DNA of 64,000 bases from Desulfurispora thermophila DSM 16022. GTDB taxonomy: Bacteria; Bacillota; Desulfotomaculia; Desulfotomaculales; Desulfurisporaceae. The stretch lies in NCBI RefSeq assembly GCF_000376385.1, contig NZ_AQWN01000003.1:124001-188000 (forward strand), given 5' to 3'. The notes under the pieces are model-generated. The model saw only the letters and a program-made list of their open reading frames with translations. It searched no databases and was not told where the DNA came from. This document shows positions 15,710 to 23,876 of the stretch, piece after piece. The position numbers were made by a program, and so were the translations under genes. Position 1 is the first letter of the stretch. The number at the start of each line of letters is the position of its first letter.

Positions 15710-17563
15710 GTGGATATGAAACATGGTTATACAGGCACGATTTTGTGGGTGAATTTAACGGAAAAGAAATGGTGGTTAGAAGAAACTGATGATGATTTTG
15801 CTTCCAAATGGCTGGGAGGCAGCGGTTTTGGCGCCGTTACTTTAGCGAGGAATACTGATGCCCAAACAGATCCCCTTGGTGAGAATAATGTCCTGGGATT
15901 TTTTACGGGGCCCCTTACAGGGACGGTTGTGCCGTCTTCGGGACGGCATTCGGTAGTCGGTAAGTCACCACTGACGGGGATTTGGGGAGAGGCCAGTGTG
16001 GGGGGGAGCTGGGGCAGAGAGCTGAAACGGGCCGGCTACGATGGTATAGTATTGCTGGGGAAGGCCGATTCTCCGGTATATCTCTGGATAAACGAAGGCG
16101 GGGTAGAAATAAGGGATGCCGCGGAACTCTGGGGGCTGGATACTTATCAAACCGCGGAGAGACTACAGGAATTACATCCTGGTGCCCAGGTGTGTGCTAT
16201 TGGCCCTGCAGGTGAACGTTTGGTTAGAATCGCCGGACTTTTTACCGATGGTAAAGAAGGGCGGGCGGCGGCACGTTGCGGCCTTGGGGCAGTTGCAGGC
16301 TCCAAAAACGTGAAAGCTCTTGTAGTGCGGGGAACAAGAAAACCGACCCTGGCCTTCGAGGAAGAACTGAAAGCCAAAGTAAGAGAGGCTGTAAAAAGGA
16401 TTAAAGAAAAAACTAAGGCTCTAAGAGAGTTCGGTACGCCAGGTCTGGTAATACCCTGTGAGCAAATAGGCGATTTCCCCGTGCGAAACTGGCGGGATGG
16501 AAAGTGGGAAGAAGGAGCAAAAAGTATTAGCGGTCCACGGATGGTTGAAACTGTACTCAGCGGTCGCTTCCACTGCGCAGGTTGCCCTATAGGTTGCGGG
16601 CGCCGGGTAAACATTACCGGTGGACCATATAAGGGAGTTAACGGCGGTGGCCCCGAGTATGAAACTCTTGGCCTAATGGGGGGGTCCTGCCTTATAGATA
16701 ACCTGGAAGCCATCTGCTATGCCAACGAACTTTGCAACCGTTACGGCATAGACACCATAGATGCAACGAATCTGATTGCTTTCAGTATAGAAGCATTTGA
16801 GCGTGGTGTTATTGGGAAGGAAGAAACAGGCGGCCTGGTTTTGCGGTGGGGCGACCCCGGGATTTTAATTGAACTCATTCACCAGATTGGGCAGAACAAG
16901 GGCTTTGGTGCCGTCCTGGCCGGGGGTTTTAAGACTTTACTTAACGGATTAGGTGCGGAAGCAGAAGAATTTGCCATCCATGTCAAGGGTATGGGTTTCC
17001 CGGCCCACGACCCAAGGGCGTACAATAGCATAGCTCTCGGATATGCTACTGCAAACAGGGGGGCATGCCATTTAGAAGGGTTTAGCCATGCCTTTGAGCG
17101 CAACGTGGCCATGCCTGAATTTGGGATCAGCGAACCAGTTGACCGGTTTTCTGTTGAGGGAAAAGGGAAACTTGTGGCCCTCGCTCAAAATCTCATGAGT
17201 GTTTTTGACTCGCTGGCATTATGTAAGTTTTTGTTGTTTGGCGGTGTCGGAATAAGGGATCTGGCGGAATGGGTTAAGTTGGGTACGGGCTTTGACTTTA
17301 CTCCGGAAAAACTCATGGAAACCGGAGAAAGAATATTCAACTTGAAGCGCCTTTTCAACGTAAAATGTGGCATCAGCCGCAAGGATGATATTTTACCACC
17401 CCGCATCCTTAAGCAAAAACGTGGTTGTGGGGGAGCCGCTGAAAATTTACCCCCCCTGGACAGGATGCTTGACGAGTATTATGCCGCCCGTGGCTGGGAT
17501 GAGGACGGTATTCCCACTCGAGAAACATTAGAAAGATTGGGACTGGTTGATTTTATTTTTTAG
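15710..17563 (+). CDS. aor: Aldehyde:ferredoxin oxidoreductase (tungsten/molybdenum), AOR 2
   Basis: This 617-residue AOR-family enzyme has GKSPLTGIWGEASVGGSWG, GRAAARCGLGAVAGSKNVKAL, the cubane ligands Cys289, Cys292 and Cys296 (CAGCPIGC) and a fourth Cys near 505 (LALCKFLL). It differs widely from AOR 1. It lacks an adjacent ferredoxin gene and has the MoaD-like gene upstream instead of downstream. GTG at 15710 follows GGGAGG; ATG at 15716 is an alternative. With alcohol dehydrogenase 3 directly downstream it forms an alcohol-aldehyde-acid module. Confidence 0.92.
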   Translation: MDMKHGYTGTILWVNLTEKKWWLEETDDDFASKWLGGSGFGAVTLARNTDAQTDPLGENNVLGFFTGPLTGTVVPSSGRHSVVGKSPLTGIWGEASVGGSWGRELKRAGYDGIVLLGKADSPVYLWINEGGVEIRDAAELWGLDTYQTAERLQELHPGAQVCAIGPAGERLVRIAGLFTDGKEGRAAARCGLGAVAGSKNVKALVVRGTRKPTLAFEEELKAKVREAVKRIKEKTKALREFGTPGLVIPCEQIGDFPVRNWRDGKWEEGAKSISGPRMVETVLSGRFHCAGCPIGCGRRVNITGGPYKGVNGGGPEYETLGLMGGSCLIDNLEAICYANELCNRYGIDTIDATNLIAFSIEAFERGVIGKEETGGLVLRWGDPGILIELIHQIGQNKGFGAVLAGGFKTLLNGLGAEAEEFAIHVKGMGFPAHDPRAYNSIALGYATANRGACHLEGFSHAFERNVAMPEFGISEPVDRFSVEGKGKLVALAQNLMSVFDSLALCKFLLFGGVGIRDLAEWVKLGTGFDFTPEKLMETGERIFNLKRLFNVKCGISRKDDILPPRILKQKRGCGGAAENLPPLDRMLDEYYAARGWDEDGIPTRETLERLGLVDFIF

Positions 17564-17595
17564 AACCTTACTGAGAGAGGGAGGATTAGTTCAAA

Positions 17596-18750
17596 GTGGA
17601 AGTATTTACGTTCCAGCTGAAGACCACAGTTTGTTTTGGGGCCAATATAGTGTCAAGCATCGATGACAGGTGTCGCGACTACAATGCAAGACATGTTCTG
17701 ATTGTTACGGATCAGGGAGTAGAGAAAGCCGGGATTCTGGAAAAAGTTGAAAAGGTTTTAAGCGACGCAGGAATAGAGAATGTGGTCTTCGATGATGTTG
17801 AGCCGGATCCGGGCCTGGAAACCATTCATCGTTGTGCCTCATGTTTCAGGGAAAATAAATGTGATTTGTTTTTAGCGATTGGCGGGGGTAGTCCGATTGA
17901 CACGGCAAAGGGAGCTCGAATTATAGTAGATAACGGCGGTCATATCAGGGACTATGCCGGTGTAAATAAGGTTCCCAGAGCTCCGCGTACACCCTTGCTC
18001 GCAATTCCTACGACTTCCGGTACAGGTAGCGAAGTTACGACTTTTGCCGTTCTCTCGGATTGGGAAAATAGGATGAAAATAACCATATCAAGTCCCTTTT
18101 TGGCACCGGAGGTTGCCGTGGTTGATCCGATCCTTACGTTGACGGCTCCACCATCCGTAACCGCGGCGAGCGGGATTGATGCTCTATCCCATGCCATAGA
18201 AACCTATGTTTCACTCAAGGCACAGCCGCCTGCAGAAGCCCTCGCTTTAAAGGCTATTGAACTGATAGGGGAAAGTCTTAGAGCCGCAGTGGCTGACGGA
18301 AGTAATAAAGAAGCACGTACCAAAATGTCTTTAGGCAGTTTGTTAGCCGGCATGGCGTTCAATAATTCTTTGCTGGGACTTACCCATTCCATCGGAGCAG
18401 CTTTGAGCGGGCACGCGCACGTGAGCCACGGGATGGCGGTAGGTCTTCTCCTGCCCTATGTCATGGAGTTTAACGCAATGGCCAGATTAGAAAAATATGG
18501 CAAAATTGCAATTGCCCTGGGCGAGGATGTCAAGGGCTTGAGTCTAAGAGAAGCGGCTTTGCGTTCAGTTAAAGCCGTACGCGAGTTGGTGGAGGATATT
18601 TCCTTGCCGCGCAGGTTGGGTGAAGTAGGGGTGACCGGGGATATGATTGAGGGTATGGCCAAGGATGCCATGGGACATGGCATGCTCAAGTTTAATCCTC
18701 GAGTGGTTACGGAAAAAGATATCATGGCCATACTGCAGAAGGCTTTATGA
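17596..18750 (+). CDS. Iron-containing alcohol dehydrogenase (third of three)
   Basis: The 384-residue group III alcohol dehydrogenase has AIGGGSPIDTAKG, PTTSGTGSEVT, the GIDALSHAIETY metal pair and the distal ligands in LTHSIGAALSGHAHVSHG. GTG at 17596 follows GAGAGGGAGG. It lies 32 bp after AOR 2 and 18 bp before the decarboxylase gene, so the three are probably one transcript. Together they could oxidise an alcohol to an acid that the UbiD-type enzyme then decarboxylates, or run the reverse direction. Confidence 0.92.
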   Translation: MEVFTFQLKTTVCFGANIVSSIDDRCRDYNARHVLIVTDQGVEKAGILEKVEKVLSDAGIENVVFDDVEPDPGLETIHRCASCFRENKCDLFLAIGGGSPIDTAKGARIIVDNGGHIRDYAGVNKVPRAPRTPLLAIPTTSGTGSEVTTFAVLSDWENRMKITISSPFLAPEVAVVDPILTLTAPPSVTAASGIDALSHAIETYVSLKAQPPAEALALKAIELIGESLRAAVADGSNKEARTKMSLGSLLAGMAFNNSLLGLTHSIGAALSGHAHVSHGMAVGLLLPYVMEFNAMARLEKYGKIAIALGEDVKGLSLREAALRSVKAVRELVEDISLPRRLGEVGVTGDMIEGMAKDAMGHGMLKFNPRVVTEKDIMAILQKAL

Positions 18751-18768
18751 AGGAAGAGGATGATTACA

Positions 18769-20124
18769 ATGAGTTACCGTACTCTCCGCAGCTGGTTGGA
18801 AGCGCTGGAAACCAGGGGATATATGAAAAAAGTCAAAAGGGAAGTTGACCCGGTTTTCGAATTGGCTGCTGTGGCCAAGAAGGCTGACGGGCAGTGGGCG
18901 GTCAAGTTTGAAAAAGTGAAAGGGTATTCCATGCCCGTAGTAGCCGGCATATTGTCCACCAGGCAGATGATTGCCGAGGCTATGGGTGTAAGCATAACTG
19001 AAGTAGTGCCTATATTTGCCGGGGCTCAAGCCAATCCCGTGCCGTGCCGTCTCATTGATAGGGCGCAGGCTCCTGTCAAAGAAGTTGTCATACGGGAACA
19101 TTTTGACCTTGTTTCTATGCTTCCTATTCCGACCCACCACGAGAAGGATGCCGGGCCGTATATTACTGCCGCTCTTCTTATTGCCAAAGACCCTTCAACT
19201 GGGGTTCGTAATGTTTCCATTCACAGGCTTCAGGTGCTGGGGCCAAACAAGCTGGGCATCCTAATTTTACCCCGCCACCTGTGGCATATATTCCAAAAAA
19301 CGGAAGAAAATGATCAGCCGCTGGAAGTCGCACTGGTTATCGGTGTAGATCCCCTTACCTTGCTGGCATCACAGGCAATTACACCCCCTGGGGTAGATGA
19401 ACTGGAAGTTGCCGGAGCCCTTCATGGAGAGTCCCTCCAGTTAGTCAAATGTGAAACAGTGGATATAGAAGTACCGGCGCATGCAGAAATAGTATTAGAA
19501 GGGCGGTTGCTGCCCGGGGTGCGTGAAATGGAAGGGCCTTTCGGTGAGTATCCGAAGTATTACGGGCCTGCCAGCAAAAAACCCGTAATTGTTATTGAGG
19601 CTGTTACCTGCAGGCGTCAGCCGATCTATCAAACCATCGTGGCAGCGACAAAGGAGCATTTGCTGTTGGGAGCTATTCCGCGGGAGGCAGGTCTCTTCCA
19701 AATCGTCAAGCAGGCAGTCCCTACGGTTCAGGCAGTGCACTTAACACCTGGAGGCGCATGTCGCTACCATGCTGTTGTCGCCATTGATAAGAGAAACGAA
19801 GGAGAGGCTAAAAATGCCATGTTTGCCGCCTTTGCCAGCAGTGCGGAAATTAAGCACGTAGTAGTTGTAGATAAAGACGTGGATATTTTTAACTCCGAAG
19901 ATGTGGAGTGGGCCATTGCTACCCGTTGCCAGGCCAGTAGAGATGTGATCATGATATCTGGAGCACATGGAAACAAACTCGATCCTTCCAGCGATGACGG
20001 TGTGAGTGATAAAATGGGCATTGATGCAACTGTGCCGCTTGGTGCCCCGGCGGAACGTTTTGAGAAAATTAAAATCCCGGATTTTGAAAAGATCAGGCTT
20101 GAGGATTACTTAGAGGAGAGATGA
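18769..20124 (+). CDS. UbiD-family prenyl-FMN-dependent (de)carboxylase
   Basis: The roughly 451-residue UbiD-type enzyme decarboxylates, or in anaerobes carboxylates, aromatic or unsaturated acids. The catalytic Arg-Glu-Glu set of the family is visible: Arg153 in NVSIHRLQV, Glu255 and Glu260 in MEGPFGEYPKYYG, with the family's five-residue spacing between the two Glu. ATG at 18769 is preferred over ATG at 18760 because AAGGAAGAGG ends directly at the earlier codon. UbiX, which makes the cofactor, is not in the window. Neighbours suggest an acid produced by the AOR/alcohol dehydrogenase module as substrate. Confidence 0.9.
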   Translation: MSYRTLRSWLEALETRGYMKKVKREVDPVFELAAVAKKADGQWAVKFEKVKGYSMPVVAGILSTRQMIAEAMGVSITEVVPIFAGAQANPVPCRLIDRAQAPVKEVVIREHFDLVSMLPIPTHHEKDAGPYITAALLIAKDPSTGVRNVSIHRLQVLGPNKLGILILPRHLWHIFQKTEENDQPLEVALVIGVDPLTLLASQAITPPGVDELEVAGALHGESLQLVKCETVDIEVPAHAEIVLEGRLLPGVREMEGPFGEYPKYYGPASKKPVIVIEAVTCRRQPIYQTIVAATKEHLLLGAIPREAGLFQIVKQAVPTVQAVHLTPGGACRYHAVVAIDKRNEGEAKNAMFAAFASSAEIKHVVVVDKDVDIFNSEDVEWAIATRCQASRDVIMISGAHGNKLDPSSDDGVSDKMGIDATVPLGAPAERFEKIKIPDFEKIRLEDYLEER

Positions 20125-20126
20125 TA

Positions 20127-20546
20127 ATGGTCACCGTAGGCACGGTCAAACGGGGGCTGTATATGGGTTTTAATACTACCTGGGAATTGGCTAAAGTGGT
20201 GGTCCCAGTATATATTGTAGTGACGTTTTTGAAATATACTCCCGCCATGAACTTTATTGTGCAGTTTTGTGAACCGGCAATGAAAATATTCGGGTTGCCG
20301 GGTGAAGCTTCTATTGTGCTGGTGTTGGGTAACCTGTTAAACAATTATGCCGCCATAGGGGCCATTTCCTCGCTACACCTTTCGGCCAAGGCCATAACCA
20401 TTTTGGCCGCCATGCTACTGATATCCCACAGCCTGCCCATTGAATCGGCGGTTTCCAAAATGACCGGGGTGAGCCCCATGCTTATGGGCGGATTCAGGTT
20501 GGTTATGTCCTTACTGATGGGGGCGGCTTTAAATCTTTTATTGTAA
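20127..20546 (+). CDS. Nucleoside-recognition (gate) domain membrane protein 1
   Basis: The 139-residue protein has about four hydrophobic segments and the gate-domain pattern IFGLPGEASIVLVLGNLLNNYAA. ATG at 20127 lies at better distance from GAGGAGAG than ATG at 20121, which overlaps the ubiD stop. It pairs with the next gene; the two look like the two halves of a SpmA/SpmB- or YjiH-like membrane unit. Such proteins are of uncertain function and may act in transport. The neighbours LarB and LarC suggest cofactor precursor or nickel movement, by position only. Confidence 0.75.
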   Translation: MVTVGTVKRGLYMGFNTTWELAKVVVPVYIVVTFLKYTPAMNFIVQFCEPAMKIFGLPGEASIVLVLGNLLNNYAAIGAISSLHLSAKAITILAAMLLISHSLPIESAVSKMTGVSPMLMGGFRLVMSLLMGAALNLLL

Positions 20547-20555
20547 GGGGGAAGA

Positions 20556-21047
20556 ATGTTGGATTGGCTGGCGTTCGTCCGGGAGGTGGGAAGTGGTTCG
20601 CTGAAGAGCGTAGCCATGATGGCTGCCATCATTTTTCCTATTATGATCCTAATGGAAATTGCCAGGGAGGCACAGTTGCTGGAGCGATTTTCGGAAAAAA
20701 TATCTCCTTTGCCGAAATTTTTTGGTATGAGTAGGGAGGCCTCTCTACCGCTTCTAATTGGTAGTATTCTTGGTTTGACCTATGGTGCCGGGGTAATTAT
20801 TGAACAGGCTAGAAACGGGAGAATTACCTGGCGGGACATGTTTTTAGTGAACGTTTTTCTCTCTCTGTGCCATGCTGTAATTGAGGATACGGCGCTGTTT
20901 ATTGCACTGGGGGCTGAGCCGGTGGTTATTTTGGGGGGACGCGTGGTTCTGACAGTAGTTATAACTTATCTTGTAAGCCACAGCGGTTGGGTGGCCAGTA
21001 TGGAACCGGTGTTGAGCGTAAAAAAAATGTCAGGGAAAGAACGATAG
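20556..21047 (+). CDS. Nucleoside-recognition (gate) domain membrane protein 2
   Basis: The 163-residue protein has four hydrophobic segments and the pattern FFGMSREASLPLLIGSILGLTYGAG, matching the partner at 20127. ATG at 20556 follows AAGGGGGA. It lies 9 bp after gene 1 and 36 bp before larB, in the same transcript. Substrate and role are unknown. Confidence 0.75.
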   Translation: MLDWLAFVREVGSGSLKSVAMMAAIIFPIMILMEIAREAQLLERFSEKISPLPKFFGMSREASLPLLIGSILGLTYGAGVIIEQARNGRITWRDMFLVNVFLSLCHAVIEDTALFIALGAEPVVILGGRVVLTVVITYLVSHSGWVASMEPVLSVKKMSGKER

Positions 21048-21083
21048 CCTAAATTTTATTTTCTTTCGGAGTGGAGTGGACGC

Positions 21084-21863
21084 ATGAAGGAGCAAAAACT
21101 GAAAGAGCTCTTGGACTGCCTCGTGAAGATGGAAATTACAATTGATCAAGCAATGGAAAAACTTAAAACCTTGCCTTATGAGGATCTGGGTTTTGCCAAA
21201 ATTGATCACCATCGGAGCATACGCTGCGGATTTCCGGAAGTGATCTTTTGTGAAGGGAAAAAACCAGAGCAGGTTGCCAAAATTTTTCATAAACTTGCCG
21301 GTACTCATCAAACTGTCCTGGGCACACGGGCTGATGAGCGGGCGTATTCGGCTGTTCGGGAAATTTGTCCTGATGTTAGCTACTTTGCTACCGCCCGCTG
21401 CCTGGTTTTCGGGATGCCGAAAAAACCGGTGTTTCCGGGCATGGTCCTTGTTATTAGCGCAGGAACTGCCGATCTTCCCGTGGCCGAGGAGGCTGCTATT
21501 TGTGCCCGGGCTATGGGTAACTCTGTTGAGCAGTTGTTTGATGTAGGCGTTGCTGGGCTGCACCGTTTGCTGGATCGGCAGCAATTGCTTCAACAGGCGG
21601 CGGTAATCATTGTCGTAGCTGGTATGGAGGGAGCTCTACCCAGCGTTGTCGGTGGTCTGACTGACCGACCTGTGATTGCTGTACCGACGAGTGTCGGTTA
21701 TGGGGCAAGCTTTGGTGGCCTGGCCGCGCTGTTAGGGATGCTCAACAGTTGTGCGGCTGGAGTTGGTGTTGTTAACATAGATAATGGTTTTGGGGCCGCT
21801 GCCCTTGCGACAGCCATAAACAGATTACTCAATAATTTTAGTTCAAAGGAGATGCGAAAGTGA
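21084..21863 (+). CDS. larB: LarB, pyridinium-3,5-biscarboxylic acid mononucleotide synthase
   Basis: The 259-residue protein has the LarB N-terminal segment and a PurE-like AIR carboxylase domain (about 120-250) with VISAGTADLPVAEEA, GMEGALPSVVGGL and VPTSVGYGASFGGLAALLGML. LarB carboxylates nicotinic acid adenine dinucleotide and releases AMP, the first step to the nickel-pincer nucleotide. It overlaps larC by four bases (GTGA). LarE, which inserts sulfur, is not in the window, so it must lie elsewhere if the route is complete. Confidence 0.93.
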   Translation: MKEQKLKELLDCLVKMEITIDQAMEKLKTLPYEDLGFAKIDHHRSIRCGFPEVIFCEGKKPEQVAKIFHKLAGTHQTVLGTRADERAYSAVREICPDVSYFATARCLVFGMPKKPVFPGMVLVISAGTADLPVAEEAAICARAMGNSVEQLFDVGVAGLHRLLDRQQLLQQAAVIIVVAGMEGALPSVVGGLTDRPVIAVPTSVGYGASFGGLAALLGMLNSCAAGVGVVNIDNGFGAAALATAINRLLNNFSSKEMRK

Positions 21864-23044
21864 AAGTACTTTACCTGGACTGCTTTGCCGGGATCAGTGG
21901 CGATATGATGCTGGGTGCGTTAATAGACGCTGGCGTTCCTCCGGCCGTCATACAAAGTCAGCTGGATCTTTTGGGTTTGGAAGGCTATTCTCTGAAAATT
22001 TATCAAGATAAAACCCATGGTTTTCAGGGAACCAGGTTCCTGGTCGAAATGGAACAAGATCACCAACCTCACAGGACATGGGAAGATATTAGCTCTATCA
22101 TTGAGAACAGCGGGCTGCATCCGCAAGTTAAACGTTACGCCGTGGATATTTTTGAGAAGCTCGCCCGGGTGGAAGGAAAGGTACACGGAGTAGATTTCCG
22201 TCAAGTTCACTTTCACGAGATCGGGGCAGTCGATTCAATCGTGGATATAGTGGGGACGGCCATCGCTTTACACGAGGCAGGCGTAGAAAAAGTATATTGT
22301 TCGCCTCTGCCCACTGGATATGGAACTATTCAATCGCATCATGGTGAACTGCCCGTTCCGGCACCAGCTACAGCTGAACTTCTCAAGGGCTTTCCCATTC
22401 GCCCTGTGAACGTGAAAGGAGAACTTGTTACTCCTACGGGAGCGGCCATAGTAGCCGCCCTTGGCAGAGGCTTTGGCCCCCTGCCGGCCATGAAGGTTGA
22501 GCAAATAGGATACGGGCTTGGAACTAACGATTATGGGATCCCTAATTTTTTGCGGATTTTTATCGGCGGGGAAATTATTGAACAACAGCCAGCAGCAGAA
22601 CAGGATATTTCTATCCTACAAACCAACATTGACAATTTAAATCCGGAAATACTGGCTTATGTGATGGAGAAACTGCTGGCCTCAGAGGCTCACGATGTTT
22701 GGCTGACCCCAATAATTATGAAAAAGGGTCGCCCAGGTAATTTGTTGACTGTACTTTGCCGACCGGAGAAAGAAGAGGAATTGATGCAAATTATCTTTGC
22801 CGAAACCAGCACTCTGGGCATGCGGATACGCCGGGAAAAACGTTGTTGCTTACCCCGGAAACATGTTAATGTGGAAACAGAGTTTGGGACGGTGCGCGTG
22901 AAAGTTTCTGGTTGCCGTGATGGTTCGGGTTGGCAAATAAGCCCTGAGTACGAAGACTGTCGCCGTCTCGCCCTTGATAAAAAAGTCCCTTTGAAAAATG
23001 TTTATTTGTGTGCCATCAGAGCAGCTCAAAAGGCTTTAGAGTAG
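21860..23044 (+). CDS. larC: LarC, nickel-insertion protein for the pincer cofactor
   Basis: The 394-residue protein begins VLYLDCFAGISGDMMLGALIDAG, the LarC signature, and has a second domain (about 265-394) with NIDNLNPEILAYVMEKLL. LarC uses CTP to insert nickel into the cofactor. It is a single uninterrupted frame here, whereas in Lactobacillus plantarum LarC is made through a frameshift. GTG at 21860 follows AAGGAGATG and overlaps larB. The next 450 bp hold no gene, so larC ends the operon. Confidence 0.93.
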   Translation: MKVLYLDCFAGISGDMMLGALIDAGVPPAVIQSQLDLLGLEGYSLKIYQDKTHGFQGTRFLVEMEQDHQPHRTWEDISSIIENSGLHPQVKRYAVDIFEKLARVEGKVHGVDFRQVHFHEIGAVDSIVDIVGTAIALHEAGVEKVYCSPLPTGYGTIQSHHGELPVPAPATAELLKGFPIRPVNVKGELVTPTGAAIVAALGRGFGPLPAMKVEQIGYGLGTNDYGIPNFLRIFIGGEIIEQQPAAEQDISILQTNIDNLNPEILAYVMEKLLASEAHDVWLTPIIMKKGRPGNLLTVLCRPEKEEELMQIIFAETSTLGMRIRREKRCCLPRKHVNVETEFGTVRVKVSGCRDGSGWQISPEYEDCRRLALDKKVPLKNVYLCAIRAAQKALE

Positions 23045-23100
23045 GCAGTTATCCTTGTGCTGGTTGCGTTGTATAATATAACCTAATATTTGTCATATTT

Positions 23101-23185
23101 GTCCACTTTGGTCATCTTTCTTTCTCCTGCCTTTGCTGTTGGTTTGGCAACTTCCAGCATAGCAGGTTTGATGGTCAAGGTGGAC
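23101..23185. repeat. Imperfect inverted repeat in an intergenic region
   Basis: GTCCACTTTGGTCAT at 23101 and ATGGTCAAGGTGGAC at 23171 are inverted copies with 3 mismatches in 15. Between them CCTGCC...CCAGCATAGCAGG forms a second partial stem. It could be a large terminator after larC or the remnant of a small mobile element. No transposase fragment could be confirmed. The stretch 23045-23494 has no gene. Confidence 0.4.
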
Positions 23186-23437
23186 AACTTTTTCTCCAGC
23201 GTTTTGCACTAATATGGTCAATTTTTATGTCAGCAAATACTCCCGCCGTATCAAACAAGCCGGGTTTCCCCAGATAAAAAACCTGTAAACCTTTGATTTT
23301 ACCATGATCCCCAGTCTCAACAAATCATAGATACTACCACTAGCCAGGAGAGAATATACATTTTTTATAAATAGTTTACCAGAAAGTTAGCTCAATATAT
23401 ATTGACAGCAATTTCTAAAAAATTAGAATATTTGTCA

Positions 23438-23461
23438 GAAGCATTGTATGAAGCATTGTAT
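23438..23461 (+). repeat. Tandem 12-bp duplication
   Basis: GAAGCATTGTAT occurs twice in direct succession with no mismatch, just before the intron-maturase remnant. Confidence 0.7.
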
Positions 23462-23494
23462 TAATTTTAAGTAAGTTTTAAAAGGAGGGGTGTC

Positions 23495-23676
23495 ATGGCC
23501 GTTGATAAACTGAGCCAGTCCAGTAGAGAAATGATACAGAAGCTAAATCCCATAATCCGGGGGCAGGCTAACTGCTTAGAGTTGCCAACTACCAGAGAAA
23601 ATTTAAAGAATTAATGTTCTGGATACGACGTAGGTTTCATCCAGCGCTGTATGTGTGTTTTTGTACCTCAAAGTAA
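23495..23676 (+). pseudogene. Group II intron maturase, decayed C-terminal fragment
   Basis: From ATG at 23495 the frame gives a peptide with SREMIQKLNPIIRGQANC. This matches the maturase X (GIIM) region of group II intron reverse transcriptases, where NPIIRGW-N-Y is the conserved core. The match leaves frame at about 23577. In the next frame from 23578 it continues RVANYQRKFKELMFWIRRRFH to a stop at 23674, as in the GIIM tail. One missing base explains the shift. The reverse transcriptase domain is absent, so this is a dead fragment. An AGGAGG before the ATG seems accidental. Confidence 0.7.
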
Positions 23677-23700
23677 ATAAAATTATGGGGAGGAATCCAT

Positions 23701-23871
23701 TTGGAAGACATTATTAAACAAATTCTTTTGCTTTCAGGCATTAACACCAAAGAGGAGAGTTTGACACTCCTTTTACAACAGCTGGAAGGGCTTAAAGAAG
23801 CATCTTCAGCATTTGCAATATTCCCCGTTAATGAGGTTGTTCCTTCATTAGTGTTTGATGCGGAGGTGTAG
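23701..23871 (+). CDS. GatC/AtzG-like small subunit of the amidase
   Basis: The frame from TTG at 23701 gives 56 residues with a predicted helix (EDIIKQILLLSGI), a second helix (ESLTLLLQQLEGLKEAS) and a tail VNEVVPSLVFDAEV. This resembles the small GatC or AtzG partners of amidase-signature enzymes, which also end in a P-x-x-x-F segment. GGGGAGG lies 7 bp upstream. The gene stops 5 bp before the amidase start, which fits a two-subunit enzyme. Confidence 0.65.
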   Translation: MEDIIKQILLLSGINTKEESLTLLLQQLEGLKEASSAFAIFPVNEVVPSLVFDAEV

Positions 23872-23876
23872 GTTGG

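Noticed and set aside
18769-20124. UbiD-type protein as the missing LarA partner of LarB/LarC
   Set aside because: Its Arg153-Glu255-Glu260 set and fold motifs are those of prenyl-FMN decarboxylases, not of nickel-pincer enzymes.
20127-21047. Frameshifted single gene made of the two gate-domain proteins
   Set aside because: Each half has its own start, ribosome binding site and complete gate motif, so two genes are more likely.
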